From: Odiellus spinosus | Lineage: Eukaryota > Arthropoda > Arachnida > Opiliones > Phalangiidae | Direction of reading: 5' to 3' | Assembly: GCA_963920705.1 (NCBI GenBank) | Contig: OY987225.1 | Coordinates: 11,727,334 to 11,791,333 of the forward strand | Length of the DNA: 64,000 bases | Shown: positions 11,188 to 22,639 of the stretch, one piece after another | Numbering within the stretch: position 1 is the first letter of the stretch | Layout of the letters: each line of letters starts with the position of its first letter | The notes under the pieces: model-generated | Database searches by the model: none | What the model saw: only the letters and a program-made list of their open reading frames with translations | What the model was told of the DNA's origin: nothing | Translations under genes and position numbers: made by a program

Positions 11188-11797
11188 ATTTTATATTCAA
11201 AGGGTTTGCCCTTCTTTCAATCGCAGAGGTTCTATTTTGTGAACGCTCTTTGGCTCTATATACATCAACCTGACGCCTATCATACTTCGCCAACTGATTT
11301 CTAGTTCGTTCTTCTTCCGTATATTCTACCTCGTGTCGTTTATCAACCATCGCCAACTGATTTCTAGCACGTTCAGTTTCTCTATATTCCACCTCTTGGC
11401 GTTTATCAACCATCGCCAACTGATTTCTAGCACGTTCAGTTTCTCTATATTCCACCTCTTGGCGTTTATCAACCATCGCCAACTGATTTCTAGCACGTTC
11501 AGTTTCTCTATATTCCACCTCTTGGCGTTTATCAACCATCGCCAACTGATTTCTAGCACGTTCAGTTTCTCTATATTCTATATCTTGGCGTCTATCAGCC
11601 TTCGCCAACTGATTTTTAGCACGTTCAGTTTCTCTATATTCTGCCTCTTGGCGTCTACCAACCATCGCCAACTGATTTCTAGCACGTTCTGCTTCTCTAT
11701 AATCTACGTCTTGGCGTGAAGTTGCCTTCGCTAACTGGTTCCGAATACGCTCATTCTCTTCATAATTTTTACTATCCATCTTAATTTTTTTCGCCAT
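11108..11797 (-). CDS. 21-residue tandem-repeat protein (E1)
   Basis: This 229-residue frame consists of eight to nine repeats of a 21-residue unit of the type ERARNQLAMVDKRQEVEYRE; the DNA period is 63 bases. It is highly charged and probably helical. Similar charged repeats (R-N, E-Y/F-R-E-x-E-R pattern) occur in N-terminal regions of some arthropod Helitron-type proteins and in STPR proteins; this comparison is from memory of the pattern, not a search. The C-terminal end runs into His/Thr repeats made by the adjacent (GT)n tract at 11149-11184, so the natural end was probably lost. The next ORF upstream (11963-12193) may be its first exon or a frameshifted N-terminus. Confidence 0.5.
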
Positions 11798-11962
11798 TTG
11801 CTCTAGCGCACCTGCTGTGTCGTTAGCACTTCGCTCTGACTTAGAAGTAGAAGGTTCCTTTTCATTCGTTAGAGAATTTCTTAAACCCTATATTACTCCT
11901 ATCCCTACCACTCCAGAATGGCTTTTAACCACATTAGCAGACGACACTACTTCAAAATTATT

Positions 11963-12193
11963 CTACCCAGCAATATTGCGTGATAAGATCACTTCAGACG
12001 AACTACCTGGTATATTAGTAACAGGAGTATTAACCACATTCAAAGACATACTGACTTTCCTTTGGGCCGCTAAAACTTTCCTTCTTTCATTTTCCCTCCT
12101 ACGATACTCTGGATCAGCTCTGCGCTCTCTCATTTTTTCCCTAGCTTTACGCTTTTTCAGTTCCTCTTTAGATATACCTTCGTCTCCTTCCAT
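11963..12193 (-). CDS. Basic N-terminal segment, possible start of the repeat protein
   Basis: This is a 76-residue frame beginning MEGDEGISKEELKKRKAREK and continuing with RADPEYRRRENERRK, the same D-P/E-Y-R-R-E pattern seen in the downstream 21-residue repeats. It lies just upstream on the same strand (minus) with about 165 bases between, so the two look like parts of one gene split by a frameshift or intron. It has no enzymatic motif. It is carried by E1 and absent from the other A arms. Confidence 0.4.
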   Translation of the reverse strand: MEGDEGISKEELKKRKAREKMRERRADPEYRRRENERRKVLAAQRKVSMSLNVVNTPVTNIPGSSSEVILSRNIAG

Positions 12194-12199
12194 TTTTTT

Positions 12200-13456
12200 A
12201 AAAGATTTAAATTTTCAAAGTAAATAATACACCAACTCAATAACAAATAACCCAAATTAATTTTGAATAAACTCAACGCAGCAATCTCAGGAGTGTGTTA
12301 AATAACTCTTAACACACACACACACACAAAAAAAAAGGAAACACTTCCATCTTCGAAGTAAAAGTAAAATCGTGAATTCGGTAACCCGAATATATCAGAA
12401 AATCAATAGGTAAATCGTAAAATAACTCTTTTACGAAAAAAAAAAACTACAGAGAAAATAGAATCAGAAAACCTTTTGATTTTCAAACAAATGTTTCAGT
12501 CACAACTCAGTAACAAAAATAAAATTAGAATTCAAGTCAATCAAAATATACGAAAAATGTCCAAATAACAATACTTCAAACAAATAATAAATGCATCAAA
12601 CAAATAATTCAAATTCAAAATTACATTCTTACCAACAAATTGTATTCAAACGAATAAGACAATTTAAAATCTCGATGAGCCAACTTTCTAGACAACAAGC
12701 TTCATCAAAGATTTCAAGAGAATGGCGTGATATTAAGTTTAATAAATTAAAATTTCGATAAGCAAGGTCAAGGTCCCTCAGTAAAAACATATTAGCGTTT
12801 AGAAAGCTCTAGAGTACTTGTAGACCAAGTAAGGCCATTAGGCAAAATGTTTGATCAAAATCAACTTATGACCTCGATATGGCCTACACAACCGTAAGCA
12901 AACATTTTCAATAAACAATTAACGCATTAGCTTTCCGCATACCACGCTAAACTAATGACTGTGACGTACAATTTCGCTTTCTGCTCCTACTCAGCCTACA
13001 GATACCCTAGAACGCTGTACAGTACATATACAAGCCCACTTCTAAAACATGTTTTTTGTGGTATGATGCTGTAAGTGAAGAAGGGATGTCTCTCTTTTGG
13101 CCCCACAGTCAATTTTTTATAATTATTATTATAATTTTTTTTTCAGACAGGGCGAACCTGAGTAAAAATATATCAAGTTGTGAAACAAACGTTATTTTAC
13201 GTGACTACACACTAGCTAAAACGTCACCGAAAATAAACGACAGTAGGCATTAAAAAGCATAGTTCTACTATACTTAATTGGGATAAACATTAATTTCATG
13301 TGGGGAAAAGTGTGAAACTAAAACTAGCAGTCATTAAGAGATCCAATCACGTGATTCTTTTCCCCACTCGGTCTACATTTCACTATAGGGTGAACCATAT
13401 CATATATACCAATTAAAACACAAGAAAATTCAATGTCAATCCGGTTTAAGAATGTT
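12200..13456. other. Non-coding E1 interior
   Basis: AT-rich sequence with an (AC)n tract near 12312 and A-runs. No gene or structured repeat was recognised. Confidence 0.5.
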
Positions 13457-13892
13457 AAGCCTCGTTCACACTTGAAGGCAAAATCGGTTCCAAAACCACT
13501 TCGAAGCGTTTTCCGTTTTCCCTGGTTCACACGCTGACAAGACGGTTCGCGGCCGTTCGCCCCGGTTCGACCTGAGCCAAGGCTTAGCGTCGTTTTAAAA
13601 AATGCCCAGAATTTAAAATTTTTAAATAATTATCTCAAACTAATTAGTAAATAGTGTTTGTAACTCGTTGGTTAATAATTTTTGACAGAAAGTATAATTT
13701 TAATTGCGTTATTTTAAGATTTATCAGCAAAATTGTCTCCCCGCCTCGTTATTTTCAAAGCGGATTGAACCGAAGCGACTTGGCCAAGCTGCTTCCCGAA
13801 CCAACACGAACTGATTTCTCACGTTGGTTTGACCACTTATAGAAATCGAACCGCAACGAAGCGCATTTAGGCCTATGTATGAACGAGGCTTA
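13457..13892. mobile_element. MITE with AAGCCTCGTTCA ends
   Basis: The left end AAGCCTCGTTCACAC (13457) is matched by its inverted form GTATGAACGAGGCTT at 13877-13891. The body is CpG-containing and non-coding. It is nested inside E1. A target duplication could not be assigned with confidence. Confidence 0.55.
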
Positions 13893-14850
13893 TGTCAACT
13901 GTAAATTGTGGTATAAATAACCTGGTTCGATCTGCGCATGCGCACACGCAACAATTTCGCGTGAAATACATTTGGAAACGTGCGAGGCATATAAAATATT
14001 AATTTGAAAACCCGTGCTAGTTATTAAAGCCAATTCTTACGCCACTGTTCGAAAATTTGCCAGAAAATTACAGTATTTCCCCATACATTAAACTGATTTT
14101 CCCAAGAATATCAGAATCGCTTTGATGTTTTGCATGCGTAAAGTGGTTTCGGACTTGAAATTTAGTGGGCTACACATACTCGCGTGCTGATGAACTCGAT
14201 TTTACGCAAGTCACAAATACACATATCTTCCTTTGCTTAAATGACGTTATTATGCTTTAAAGATGTGCAAAATTGAAGCTTAGCGGGTTTTACACGCATT
14301 TATTTACTTTAGACTCTAACGTTTTGGCCATTTAGATCTACCAAACATACCAGCACGCGTTCTTCGTAAATCTATTTATATCTTTACGCTGATGACGTGA
14401 ATGCACCAATTAATATCCTTAAGAAAGCGCATTAGATGCGATAGATGCAAGGAAGTCGCCTAGACATTAATGGCGTTTTGCGCGAGAAATTGCAAATATT
14501 AATGAAGAACTTACTACAAATCCAGCGTTTCTTGTGAATTATACCCTTGCGTATACGCGACATTTTCGTGCGAAACAAATTCGCAAATATAGCAAACACG
14601 CGAGAAATTGAAAAAATGAAAGCGCGTGCTAGAAACTTGTTCTTATAACCAAGTCCCAATACATTGTTTCCAGCTTCGCTAGGAAGTAAGTTTATCCCGG
14701 TACATAAAGATAATTCTCTCAATATTCAGTCAAAAAGAAAAAAAAAAATAATAATCATTTCCAATGTCCACGTATACGCGCCATACAATCATCTCTATAT
14801 CCCTGTAAACGCACCTTTATGTCTTATCTAAATTATGTCGTTTCTTTCTT
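13893..14850. other. Non-coding E1 interior
   Basis: No convincing gene. A 96-codon minus-strand frame at 14432-14722 has no recognisable motif and is not kept elsewhere. Confidence 0.4.
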
Positions 14851-15808
14851 GGATGCCCGTGTAAACGTACCTTTATTTAGATTCTTCAATCCACCCCAAG
14901 TTTGCAGCAAGCCTTAGCGTATACTGCCCGTTATACCTTTGCTTTTTGGACTAAATGATATATGGAAAACAGCTTAGCGCGTGTTGCCAACTCAAGCTGG
15001 TATTAAACGGTCAAATTTCACTAAATTCTTGGACAATTTCTTAAATATCTTCTAAACTATCTCGAATTTTTAATTGATTTTTCAGCTTCGTTATTAATTA
15101 GATTCAGTTTAACAATATTATGATATTAAATTAAAATTTAAATGCATTATACGCTTCAATTCACTAAATGATATCGCGGCATAAGGCCAAAATGGTTTGG
15201 GCATGGAAAAGGGGTATATATAGCTTTCGCGAACATTTATTCATCGAGCGAGTAGCCGAGAAGAGTTGGGGAAACCCCCCCCCCTTCTCAACGTCTAGAC
15301 GTTTATCGTAACCCTAGGCATTCGGTAACTGCACCACAAAGACCCGTAGAGGGAGGAGATAGTGGAGTGGAAGGTTGATGTGGACTATATTAGTGAGGGA
15401 CGCCTCGCTAATATGGCCCGCTGAGATCGGACACTAGAGGTTGGACCTTGGTGTGGGGATGGTCGGAGGTGATTATAACAGTGGGAGACGTCCCATTGCG
15501 TATAATCGCTTTCAACTGTCAAGCATCGAGGTTTGACCGTAAAGTGGATGGTGGAATGCGATAATATACAATATAATAGCACGACACCTGAAACTCAATG
15601 TGGCAGTCACGCTTAAAGGAGGTAATTCCCGTTAAACGGAATTGAACGATAAGCTGGCATGATTACGTCTCTAGACTTTTGGCTCCACGAGCTAGGTCAC
15701 GTGATTTCCGTTTACACAGGATATCCGCTTACGCCGGAAGTGACAGACAGACAGACAGACACGATCAATGTAATACCTCCCCCTGAACTAAAGTTCAGTC
15801 GGGTAGGT
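14851..15808 (+). repeat. Terminal domain C of E1, with hairpin at 15775-15808
   Basis: A diverged copy of the same terminal domain that ends the A arms and E2. It opens at GGATGCCCGTGTAAACG and closes in the hairpin ACCTCCCC...GAACTAAAGTTC...GGGTAGGT, preceded by an (ACAG)n tract near 15750. Confidence 0.75.
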
Positions 15809-16740
15809 AATTAAAGCCGAATGCCACACGTTCCACGCCCCCATGTAAGATAATAGGTGCACGGGGGTGAAAATAGCTGTGTGTGCAGTTGACATAAGCC
15901 GAGGATAGTTCGGTGCAGGATAATTGGCTGCCGGAATATTGGCTGCTGAGAATATTCGGTGTGGGGAAAATTGGGTGCACGGAAAACTCGGTGTTTCAAA
16001 AAATTTTATTTTCAATTTAATTTTACAATTAATTTTCCAATTTTAAAAAGAAGCGTGGTGTGCTACACCAAAAATATACACCTATCCCACATTTCACTAT
16101 TTTGCTTTGTAGATCTATTGAACCTTAATTCTTATTAATGCTGTATAAAAATTATAGCATTTAATTGAGGCTTCAATCTATTTGTAATTGAGACCCTGGT
16201 ACAAATCTCGAAGGACAGAGATAAACTAACCTAACCTTACCTAAAGTAGTAAAAGAAGGATGGGCTAATTCAAGGGATTAACTAACATAACCTAATCTTA
16301 CCTAAAATATTACAAGAGGAACGGTTTAGCCCGAGCTAGGGATTACCTAGCTGGAGGGATTGGCTATTTCCATAACCTAATTTAACCATACCTTAAAGAT
16401 TACAAGATGGAATGGGTAGCCCGAGGGATTAACTAGTTGGAAGGATGGGCTAATTTGGCTAAAATATTACAAATAGCCCGAGCTAAGGATTAGCTAGTTG
16501 GAGGGATTGGCTAATTAGAAGGATTAACTAACCTAACCTTACCATAAAGATTACCAGATGGACGGGGTAGCTCAAGATATTAACTAGTTGGAGGTATGGG
16601 CTAATTCGAGGGATTAACTAACCTAACCTTATCTAAAATATTATTTTGCAACGAATTTTCCGCCCAAAACCGCACCCAATATTCCTAACACCAAATTTTC
16701 CGGCAGCCAGTTTTCCGGCACCGAACTATCCGTATACCGA
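15809..16740. repeat. GGTGC-type short repeats and CTAACCTTA minisatellite (arm A)
   Basis: Bases 15890-16000 and 16650-16740 hold degenerate 16-18 base repeats built on an A/T core plus CGGTGC or GGCTGCC (for example AATATTCGGTGTGG). Between them, 16210-16640 is a minisatellite with an imperfect unit of about 90 bases containing AACTAACCTAACCTTACCTA, GGGATTAACTAGTTGGAGG and ATTACAAGATGGA. Mirror copies are at 22640-23080 and 62860-63290. No gene. Confidence 0.65.
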
Positions 16741-16920
16741 TGCACACAGATCTCTTTTAACTCGTTAAGCGCTCGTTTGTCCACTGATTTAATGAGTGCG
16801 CGAGGTCGAAACGCGTGAAAATAGGTCTGGGCGAATCCTACTGTAAGCCATAAACGCTAACAAACTCAAACTAGTATGATATATATATACATATATAAAG
16901 GAAAAAATTACAACCTGTAA

Positions 16921-17074
16921 TACCCTCTTCAGACGAGGCGTAATTAGCCGTGGTTTAATCAGATATAACCGAGGTTTACATAGCCTTTTCAGTTCAATAA
17001 ACCTCGGTTAATTTTGAGTAAACCATGGTTAAATTTGATTAAACCGGCTTGTTACGCCTCGTCTGAAAAGGGTA
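16921..17074. mobile_element. 154-base MITE with TACCCTCTTCAGACGAGGCG ends
   Basis: Inverted ends TACCCTCTTCAGACGAGG and CCTCGTCTGAAAAGGGTA flank a core with two further inverted segments (GGTTTAATCAGAT, AACCTCGGTT). The length is the same in all three A arms. The flanks allow a TA duplication. Confidence 0.7.
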
Positions 17075-17297
17075 CTGTACGATATTAAATAAATTTATTA
17101 GTCACAGAGTTTTTTTATTTTTTTTTGAATGACGTCCGTAAACCTTAGTTTAGACTAGCACGGAACGGCGTGTCTTTCAAGACGAGAGTATAAAGTTGAG
17201 AGATTTAGTGTGGGGCGACAAACTTTAATCTTAATAGATAGAAACGTAATTGTTAGTAATTTACCTTTTTCCCCAAGAGATTTGTATATTCTTTTTT

Positions 17298-17816
17298 TCA
17301 AACATTAAAGCTCGAAAAGCCTCTTCGGATTTCCGAACTACTCGCGAAAGCTTTGTAAATGGCGTCCAAAGAGCCTGAACAATTGGCGTAAACATACGCC
17401 ACTTTGTTGAATTTTAGGGCTTCGAAAAGAATGTTGACTGGAATACCATTTAGATAACCAAATGCTGCTTTTTGCAGGGATTGAGTTTCGTCAACGATCT
17501 TTGTTTGAAAGAATAAGGACCTAATATGAGCAGGCCAATCACTCAGTTGTCTACCGATAACTGTTTGCAAAATTTGCCAAGGATTCGGGATGCACGGAGA
17601 CTTTCCAGGGATATTACAGATCGACATGTTAGAGGATTGAAACAAACTGACATGAAAAACATTAGAATATAAGGTAAAAACGTGAGTAATAAATGCCTTT
17701 AAGGAATAAGGGAAGTTACAAGATTGTAGAATATATGCTTTTAACACTTTGGTGTGAAACGGGTGATGCCAGACTACAGACAATAGACGATAACATAAAT
17801 ATTGACCTCGTCTCAA
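17298..17816 (-). CDS. Unknown 172-codon frame spanning the A/A' breakpoint
   Basis: This minus-strand frame crosses the point (17421) where arm A stops matching A'. Its C-terminal 40 residues (FEALKFNKVA... AIYKAFASSSEIRRG) lie in arm sequence and are kept, shorter, at 21828-22019 in A'. The N-terminal part is unique and ends at the inverted-repeat element at 17815. A 25-base segment here (GGCGTCCAAAGAGCC...) is missing from A'. No domain was recognised. It may be a remnant of a host or transposon gene, or chance. Confidence 0.25.
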   Translation of the reverse strand: MRRGQYLCYRLLSVVWHHPFHTKVLKAYILQSCNFPYSLKAFITHVFTLYSNVFHVSLFQSSNMSICNIPGKSPCIPNPWQILQTVIGRQLSDWPAHIRSLFFQTKIVDETQSLQKAAFGYLNGIPVNILFEALKFNKVAYVYANCSGSLDAIYKAFASSSEIRRGFSSFNV

Positions 17817-19768
17817 GCTTTAAAAAAAGGTAACATCTTCCGTAGAAGTGGGTTCTATTTAACGGTTGTTTTTGTTGGTTTAAAAGCTGGCATAAGCATA
17901 GGAAATCCTATACTATGAACCAAACTGGGAAAAGGGAACATCTTCAATACAAACCGGTGCTTTTTAAAGGTCTTTTATCCGTTTCCAAGGTTATTTTATA
18001 ATAAGGCCTATTTCAGATTCGGTATCGTTGGACGGCAATGTTAAAGAGAAGGTATAAAGGAACGTAGGTTTTTTTATTTTTTTTTATCCATTTTGAATAA
18101 AAAGAGAACTAATTTTCCTAATAAAACATTGAGGAAATATCCAAAAAGGTAAAATTGATCGCTTTTGGGCATATCGTCAAAAAGGCATTGCAATGAATCC
18201 ATGGTAACAATCTAGGTAGGCAATACACCTGAACCTGAGGGTATCAAAGTGCGATGGTTCACGTCTTATTACTGGCGATGTTGAAAACCAAATTTTTTAA
18301 AAGTTATAAAACAATAGACAATGAATGTGTTTTAAAAGTAAGACAATTATAAACGTTATATTTTCATTGTCACTCGGACTTTATGGGTAGATTTTACCCC
18401 AGACTAAAGAGAAATGTTTGGTAAATAAGATTGCGCGGTATAATTTACTTTGATGACGGGTCAGAAATAACGCGATAGTCGCAGTATGTAAACGGCGAGA
18501 CGAGAATATTTCAGTGTAGGGGAATATAAAAGGGGTCGTACGATTCATTTTATTGTTTAAACTTTAAAAAGTGTGCATAAGTTTTGGTATTGTCTCCAGT
18601 TAGAGAAAGCAATTATTGGAATTCAATGTTGTGTTTGTAACATCAGCAATGGGTGAAATAAATTTCCACATCAGTTAACTGTATCGTATTTTTGTTATGA
18701 ATGGGATAAATACGAGAAATAAAAGATTTTAAAGTTTAATATGGGCAAAAGGAAAAAATGTTTTATTGCGAAGTCGGCTTTGAAAATATAGTGTCACTTT
18801 ATCACCTAGAAATCTTTCGAGTTGTGAAAACATTTTATTATGTCCGAAACAATAAGTCAGATTAAGTTCGCACGGAACACGAAATTAGAGCTCTCTCAAA
18901 GTTTGTTACGATTTCGTTTTAAGTAAAATAGAAGGGGACTTGAATTAGTTACCGATGAGAACTCCGACAGACTTATATTTTATGGAACAAGAAAAATTCA
19001 GCGTGCATCGTGTTAAGTATGAATCGTTATAAATTTCAGTATTCAGCACGCGGGAATATTCAAAACATCCTCTAACAATTTGTTTGCCATGAGATGAATG
19101 TGGTCCCTGCCTTGATACCCGTTGTAAAGTCTAGCCTGACATCGTATTACCCAATTGCTGAAATTACAAATGGGTTCCGAAAAGTAAAACCAAGTATGTA
19201 GTTTCTCCATCGTTTTAACGACAATAGCGTGGAAGGTAAATCGAAGAAGAATAGGTGCAATGACATTATTGTGACACATGAGTTTCTCTGCCTTTGAATG
19301 ATATTGGGAACGGCACCAGTATAGCAAAAACGTTTGGAGTGTGGATGAACATAAGGATAAACATTTCTTCCCAGAAATTCAATATAAACATGGAGAATAA
19401 AAAGAAGAAAAGTAAACTGGCGAAAGCTACCACCTGGTTGACGAGGAAAAGAAAAGAAACCCAAAGCAGGAAATTATCGCCTTTGGCGGTCTCTTGTAAG
19501 GACGACTGTGATGGAAAATTTCCAAAAAAAAATTTGCTACCTAAGCTTCTGAATAGATGGTTCTATAAAGTAACATATACACTAAAAAATTAACGGATAA
19601 AAGAGCCGTTGAAAAGCACCCGTTTGTATGGCTAATGTTCCCTTTTTCCAAGGCTGGTTTAAAATAGAAGATTATCTATATACTACTGCCAGCCTCGAAA
19701 CTAACAAAATGAGTCGTTAAATAGAACCCGTTTCTACTGAAGATGTTGCCTTTTTTTCAAAGGTGGGA
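17815..19768. mobile_element. 1.95 kb inverted-repeat element in the A/A' spacer
   Basis: Diverged terminal inverted repeats of about 180 bases: AAAAAAAGGTAACATCTTCC then GTTCTATTTAACG at the left, and the complement of AAAAAAAGGCAACATCTTC then GTTCTATTTAACG at the right. A second matched block GGGAACAT...GGTGCTTTT...TCTTTTATCCG follows in the same order. The interior has only short frames (for example 19043-19327 minus) without a recognised domain. It is probably a non-autonomous or decayed DNA transposon of unknown superfamily. Confidence 0.6.
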
Positions 19769-19840
19769 AGTATATATAGAGTTTATAAATTCAACTATTG
19801 GTATAAAATGAAAAAGCAATTTTTAAAGGAAGAATGCAAC

Positions 19841-20176
19841 CTATCGACAATCGTTTAAATAGGACCAGTAAAAACATTTACCGACAAATATTAACCTAGA
19901 AATAAATTTAAAACTTAAACGGGAAAATAGGCTTAGCGGGATTGATAGAAATCGGCTTAGCTCCCCATATATGATCTAGCGGGCAATGAGCAAAAGCCCG
20001 CGAGATCTCCGGGAAACGGCCCTTTTCTCAATGGTGTAAGCTCTTACATAGGAAGTTAAGCTAATCCCGCTAAAGCCAATTTTTCCGTTTAAGTTTTAAA
20101 ATTTCTAGTTTAATATTTGTCTGTAAATGTTTGTAATAGTGGATTAGGACCATTTAAACGATAAGGAATCGATAAA
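19841..20176. mobile_element. Palindromic MITE, relative of the 10611 element
   Basis: The halves are inverted copies: GACAAATATTAACCTAGAAA with GCTTAGCGGG on the left, and the same blocks reversed on the right. The ends resemble AACGATAAGGAATCGAT. It diverges from the 10611 copy, so this is a family with at least two subtypes here. Confidence 0.65.
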
Positions 20177-21089
20177 AAACGAAAACACATGTAAACATTA
20201 GATTACAGTCCATAAGCAATAACAATGTTTTTGGTAGGATCCTAGTGGTATAGAATTCAAAAAATTTATTTTTAATTGTTTAATAAATTTAAAATTCCAT
20301 TAACAATATCCATTACATGTTCTTTTTCGCTTTTCATCCCCTTCCCCAATGTTTTAATACGCCGACGAGTCTTATTTTTACATAGTAGAATAAATTGAAA
20401 ATGAATTGATTTACCTCCTAACCCTCCTTTTAAGGGGTAAAAGTAAAATTGTGTATAACAGTCAGCGTGACCTTAGAGCATGAGCATAGGGTAAATGATT
20501 CGACTATTTGTCTCCTAATAATATAACGGGTTACAACAAGGGAGGGGGGTTTGAATTTTAAAATCGAGAATCTGAGTTCGGATACTGGCTCAGCAGATCA
20601 GTAGGATTTTAAACGTAGGACAATTCGGCCGCAAGAAAAAAGTTAAAAAATGTTTAATCGAAAAAGAGCCACCTCTACCGGAAGTATTACTTTGGCAAAA
20701 CGTAAGCAATGAAATCGTTTATATAAAATTTACCACGTTGTTTTAAGTATTTTCATTAATGGGACGGACACTTGATGGTTTAAAATAAAGAACTAGAATA
20801 TTTAATGAAGGCTTCCAGGCACATGGGCTCTTCACGAATTGTTTAAAGCTACGTATTTAACCGTGTTTAAAAAAACGATATGCGCTCGAAAAGTAGCCAA
20901 AAAATGTTAAATTTTTTAAGGTTTAAAGCATAACGTGTCATATCGGTCTCATTAAGGAAATTTTTTCAGCAATGTAGTTAAATTGTTTTATGATTATTAC
21001 TTAATCATTCATTCTGATTATTTTAAATACAGGTACATTCAAAAAAATGTTGCACAATTTCACACAAGTATGATAGGTGAGTTCAAAAT
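20177..21089. other. No gene seen in the A/A' spacer
   Basis: AT-rich sequence with a G-rich run near 20540 and no supported coding region. Confidence 0.45.
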
Positions 21090-21533
21090 TTGCGGAAAGA
21101 AAAATCAAAAATATGCAAATATCGTATTCTTTATCTAATTAGCAAGGGTGGGGCGGCTGCCACATATATTAACATATATAAGAAAATTTATGAGAATTTC
21201 TATTTTTTGGTTAATGGAAATCTGTTCAATATCAATTTATTTGAAATGAATGGCATATTAGACGCCAGAGAAAGCACCCCCGACGCCAGGGAAAACATCC
21301 CCGCCGCCAGGGAAACGATCCTCGAGATGAGGGCAACCATCCCCGACGCTTGGGAAACGATCCTCGAGATGAGGGAAACCATCCCCGACGCCAGGGCAAC
21401 CATGTTCGAGGCGAGGGGAAGGGTTGAAAAGGAAAGAAAAACATAAAAAAAGCCTGTTATAGGTGTGGAAAGGTGGGTCACCTTAAAAAAGATTGTCCGA
21501 AAAAAATTGGAGAACGAAAAAAAATTGAATAAT
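21090..21533 (+). pseudogene. Gag-like protein: heptad repeats plus CCHC knuckle, frameshifted
   Basis: The frame from 21090 encodes seven to eight copies of a seven-residue unit of the form D-A-R-E-T-I-P or E-M-R-E-T-I-P (21-base DNA period, 21261-21420), which would form a charged helix. It ends at 21446. One base out of phase, directly downstream, is CYRCGKVGHLKKDC (about 21450-21500), a perfect CX2CX4HX4C zinc knuckle followed by a Lys-rich tail. Together these resemble the end of a retrotransposon Gag or ORF1 nucleic-acid-binding protein, broken by a one-base shift in an A run. No reverse transcriptase lies nearby. The family is undetermined. Confidence 0.5.
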
Positions 21534-21875
21534 AAAAAAAAAGAAAAAATGGATATTGTCCAAGGCATGTTAAAGTTTTTGAATGATTAATAGCACAGGT
21601 AAATCATGCTTTAAGTCTACAACCGGGCATATAACGAATAAACTGAAGGTCTGAGAGTTGTGTCGTCACAACTTTCGCGCGGGGAGAGAGGAAAAATCTC
21701 AAAATTGTAAAACGGCCGAGAAACAGAAGTCGAAATTGCCCTCTCTAGCGGTTAAGATAGGAACTAAGTAGGTGGTGCTAATTATTTTGCCTTCGTTGAA
21801 GTTCGTTCGCGATTTCGTGCGTCGTCTGTGGAATCGTTAAGGGGGGTAGGAAACGTAACTAAGAAACTCGGCTTT
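21534..21875. other. Unclassified spacer sequence
   Basis: No gene seen. It contains GTTGTGTCGTCACAAC, a short perfect inverted repeat near 21657, and ends where arm A' begins. Confidence 0.4.
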
Positions 21876-22202
21876 CTTTTCGAAGCCCTAAAATTCAACA
21901 AAGTGGCGGATGTTTACGCCATTTACAAAGCTTTCGCGAGTAGTTCGGAAATCCGAAGAGGCTTTTCGAGCTTTAATGTTCGAATAAAAGAATATACAAA
22001 TCTCTTGGGAAAAAGGTAAATTACTAACAATTACGTTTCTATCTATTAAGAATAAAGTTTGTCGCCCCACACTAAATCTCTCAACTTTATACTCTCGTCT
22101 TGAAAGACACGCGGTTCCGCGCTAGTCTAAACTAAGGTTTACGGACGTCATTCAAAAAAAAAAAAAAATCTGTGACTAATAAATTTATTTAATATCGTAC
22201 AG

Positions 22203-22356
22203 TACCCTTTTCAGATGAGGCGTAACTAGCCGGTTTAATCAGATGTAACCATGGTTTACTCAAAATTAACCGAGGTTTATTGAGCTAAAAAGACTATGTA
22301 AACCTCGGTTAAATCTGATTAAACCACGGCTAATTACGCCTCGTCTGAAGAGGGTA
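22203..22356. mobile_element. 154-base MITE (mirror copy in A')
   Basis: Inverted copy of the element at 16921-17074, with ends TACCCTTTTCAGATGAGG and CCTCGTCTGAAGAGGGTA. Confidence 0.7.
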
Positions 22357-22639
22357 TTACAGGTTGTAATTTTTTTCCTTTATAAATATAGATATATCAT
22401 ACTAGTTTGAGTTTGTTAGCGTTTATGGCTTACAGTCGGATTCGCCCAGACCTATTTTCACGCGTTTCGACCTCGCGCACTCATTAAATCAGTGGACAAA
22501 CGAGCGCTTAAAGAGATCTGTGTGCATCGGTATACGGATAGTTCGGTGCAGGAAAATTGGCTGCCGGAAAATTTGCTGTTATGAATATTGGGTGCGAGAA
22601 TATTTGGTGCGGTTTGGGCGGAAAATTCGGTGCAAAATA

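Larger units (their letters stand above)
11081..15808 (+). mobile_element. E1, E-type transposable element in arm A
   Basis: Both ends carry the same inverted sequence: ACCTCCCCGAC at 11082-11092 and its diverged complement GTCGGGTAGGT at 15798-15808. The left end leads into CCTAACC repeats, as in E2; the right end is domain C with its hairpin. Mirror arms A' (about 23480) and A'' (about 62435) lack the insert. Flanks read ...AAAATAAT and AATTAAAG..., so a short AAT duplication is possible. The junction with the empty arms is not clean, because 20-odd flanking bases also differ. It encodes two minus-strand repeat-rich ORFs and no recognisable transposase. Confidence 0.65.
5417..17421 (+). repeat. 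Arm A of the inverted-repeat array
   Basis: This long block is repeated in inverted orientation at 21876-29372 (A') and in direct orientation at 56554-64000 (A''). Shared landmarks in the same order include the copia fragment, the terminal hairpin, a SINE head, a CpG-rich patch, a TA-rich microsatellite, two MITEs and a minisatellite. Arm A differs from the other two by the 4.7 kb E1 insertion, by a loss of about 18 bases near 9931 (the others read CGGACACGAGAGAC), and by other indels. It matches A' up to base 17421 and then diverges. Confidence 0.9.

Noticed and set aside
11333-11719. 128-codon plus-strand and 77-codon minus-strand frames in the 63-base repeats
   Set aside because: Other-frame readings of the same tandem repeat; the 229-codon frame is the one with charged, helical composition and a start outside the repeat.
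15788-16015. Overlapping frames of 61-75 codons, mirrored at 23265-23545 and 62374-62654
   Set aside because: They read the GGTGC-type short repeats in all frames; no codon bias or motif.
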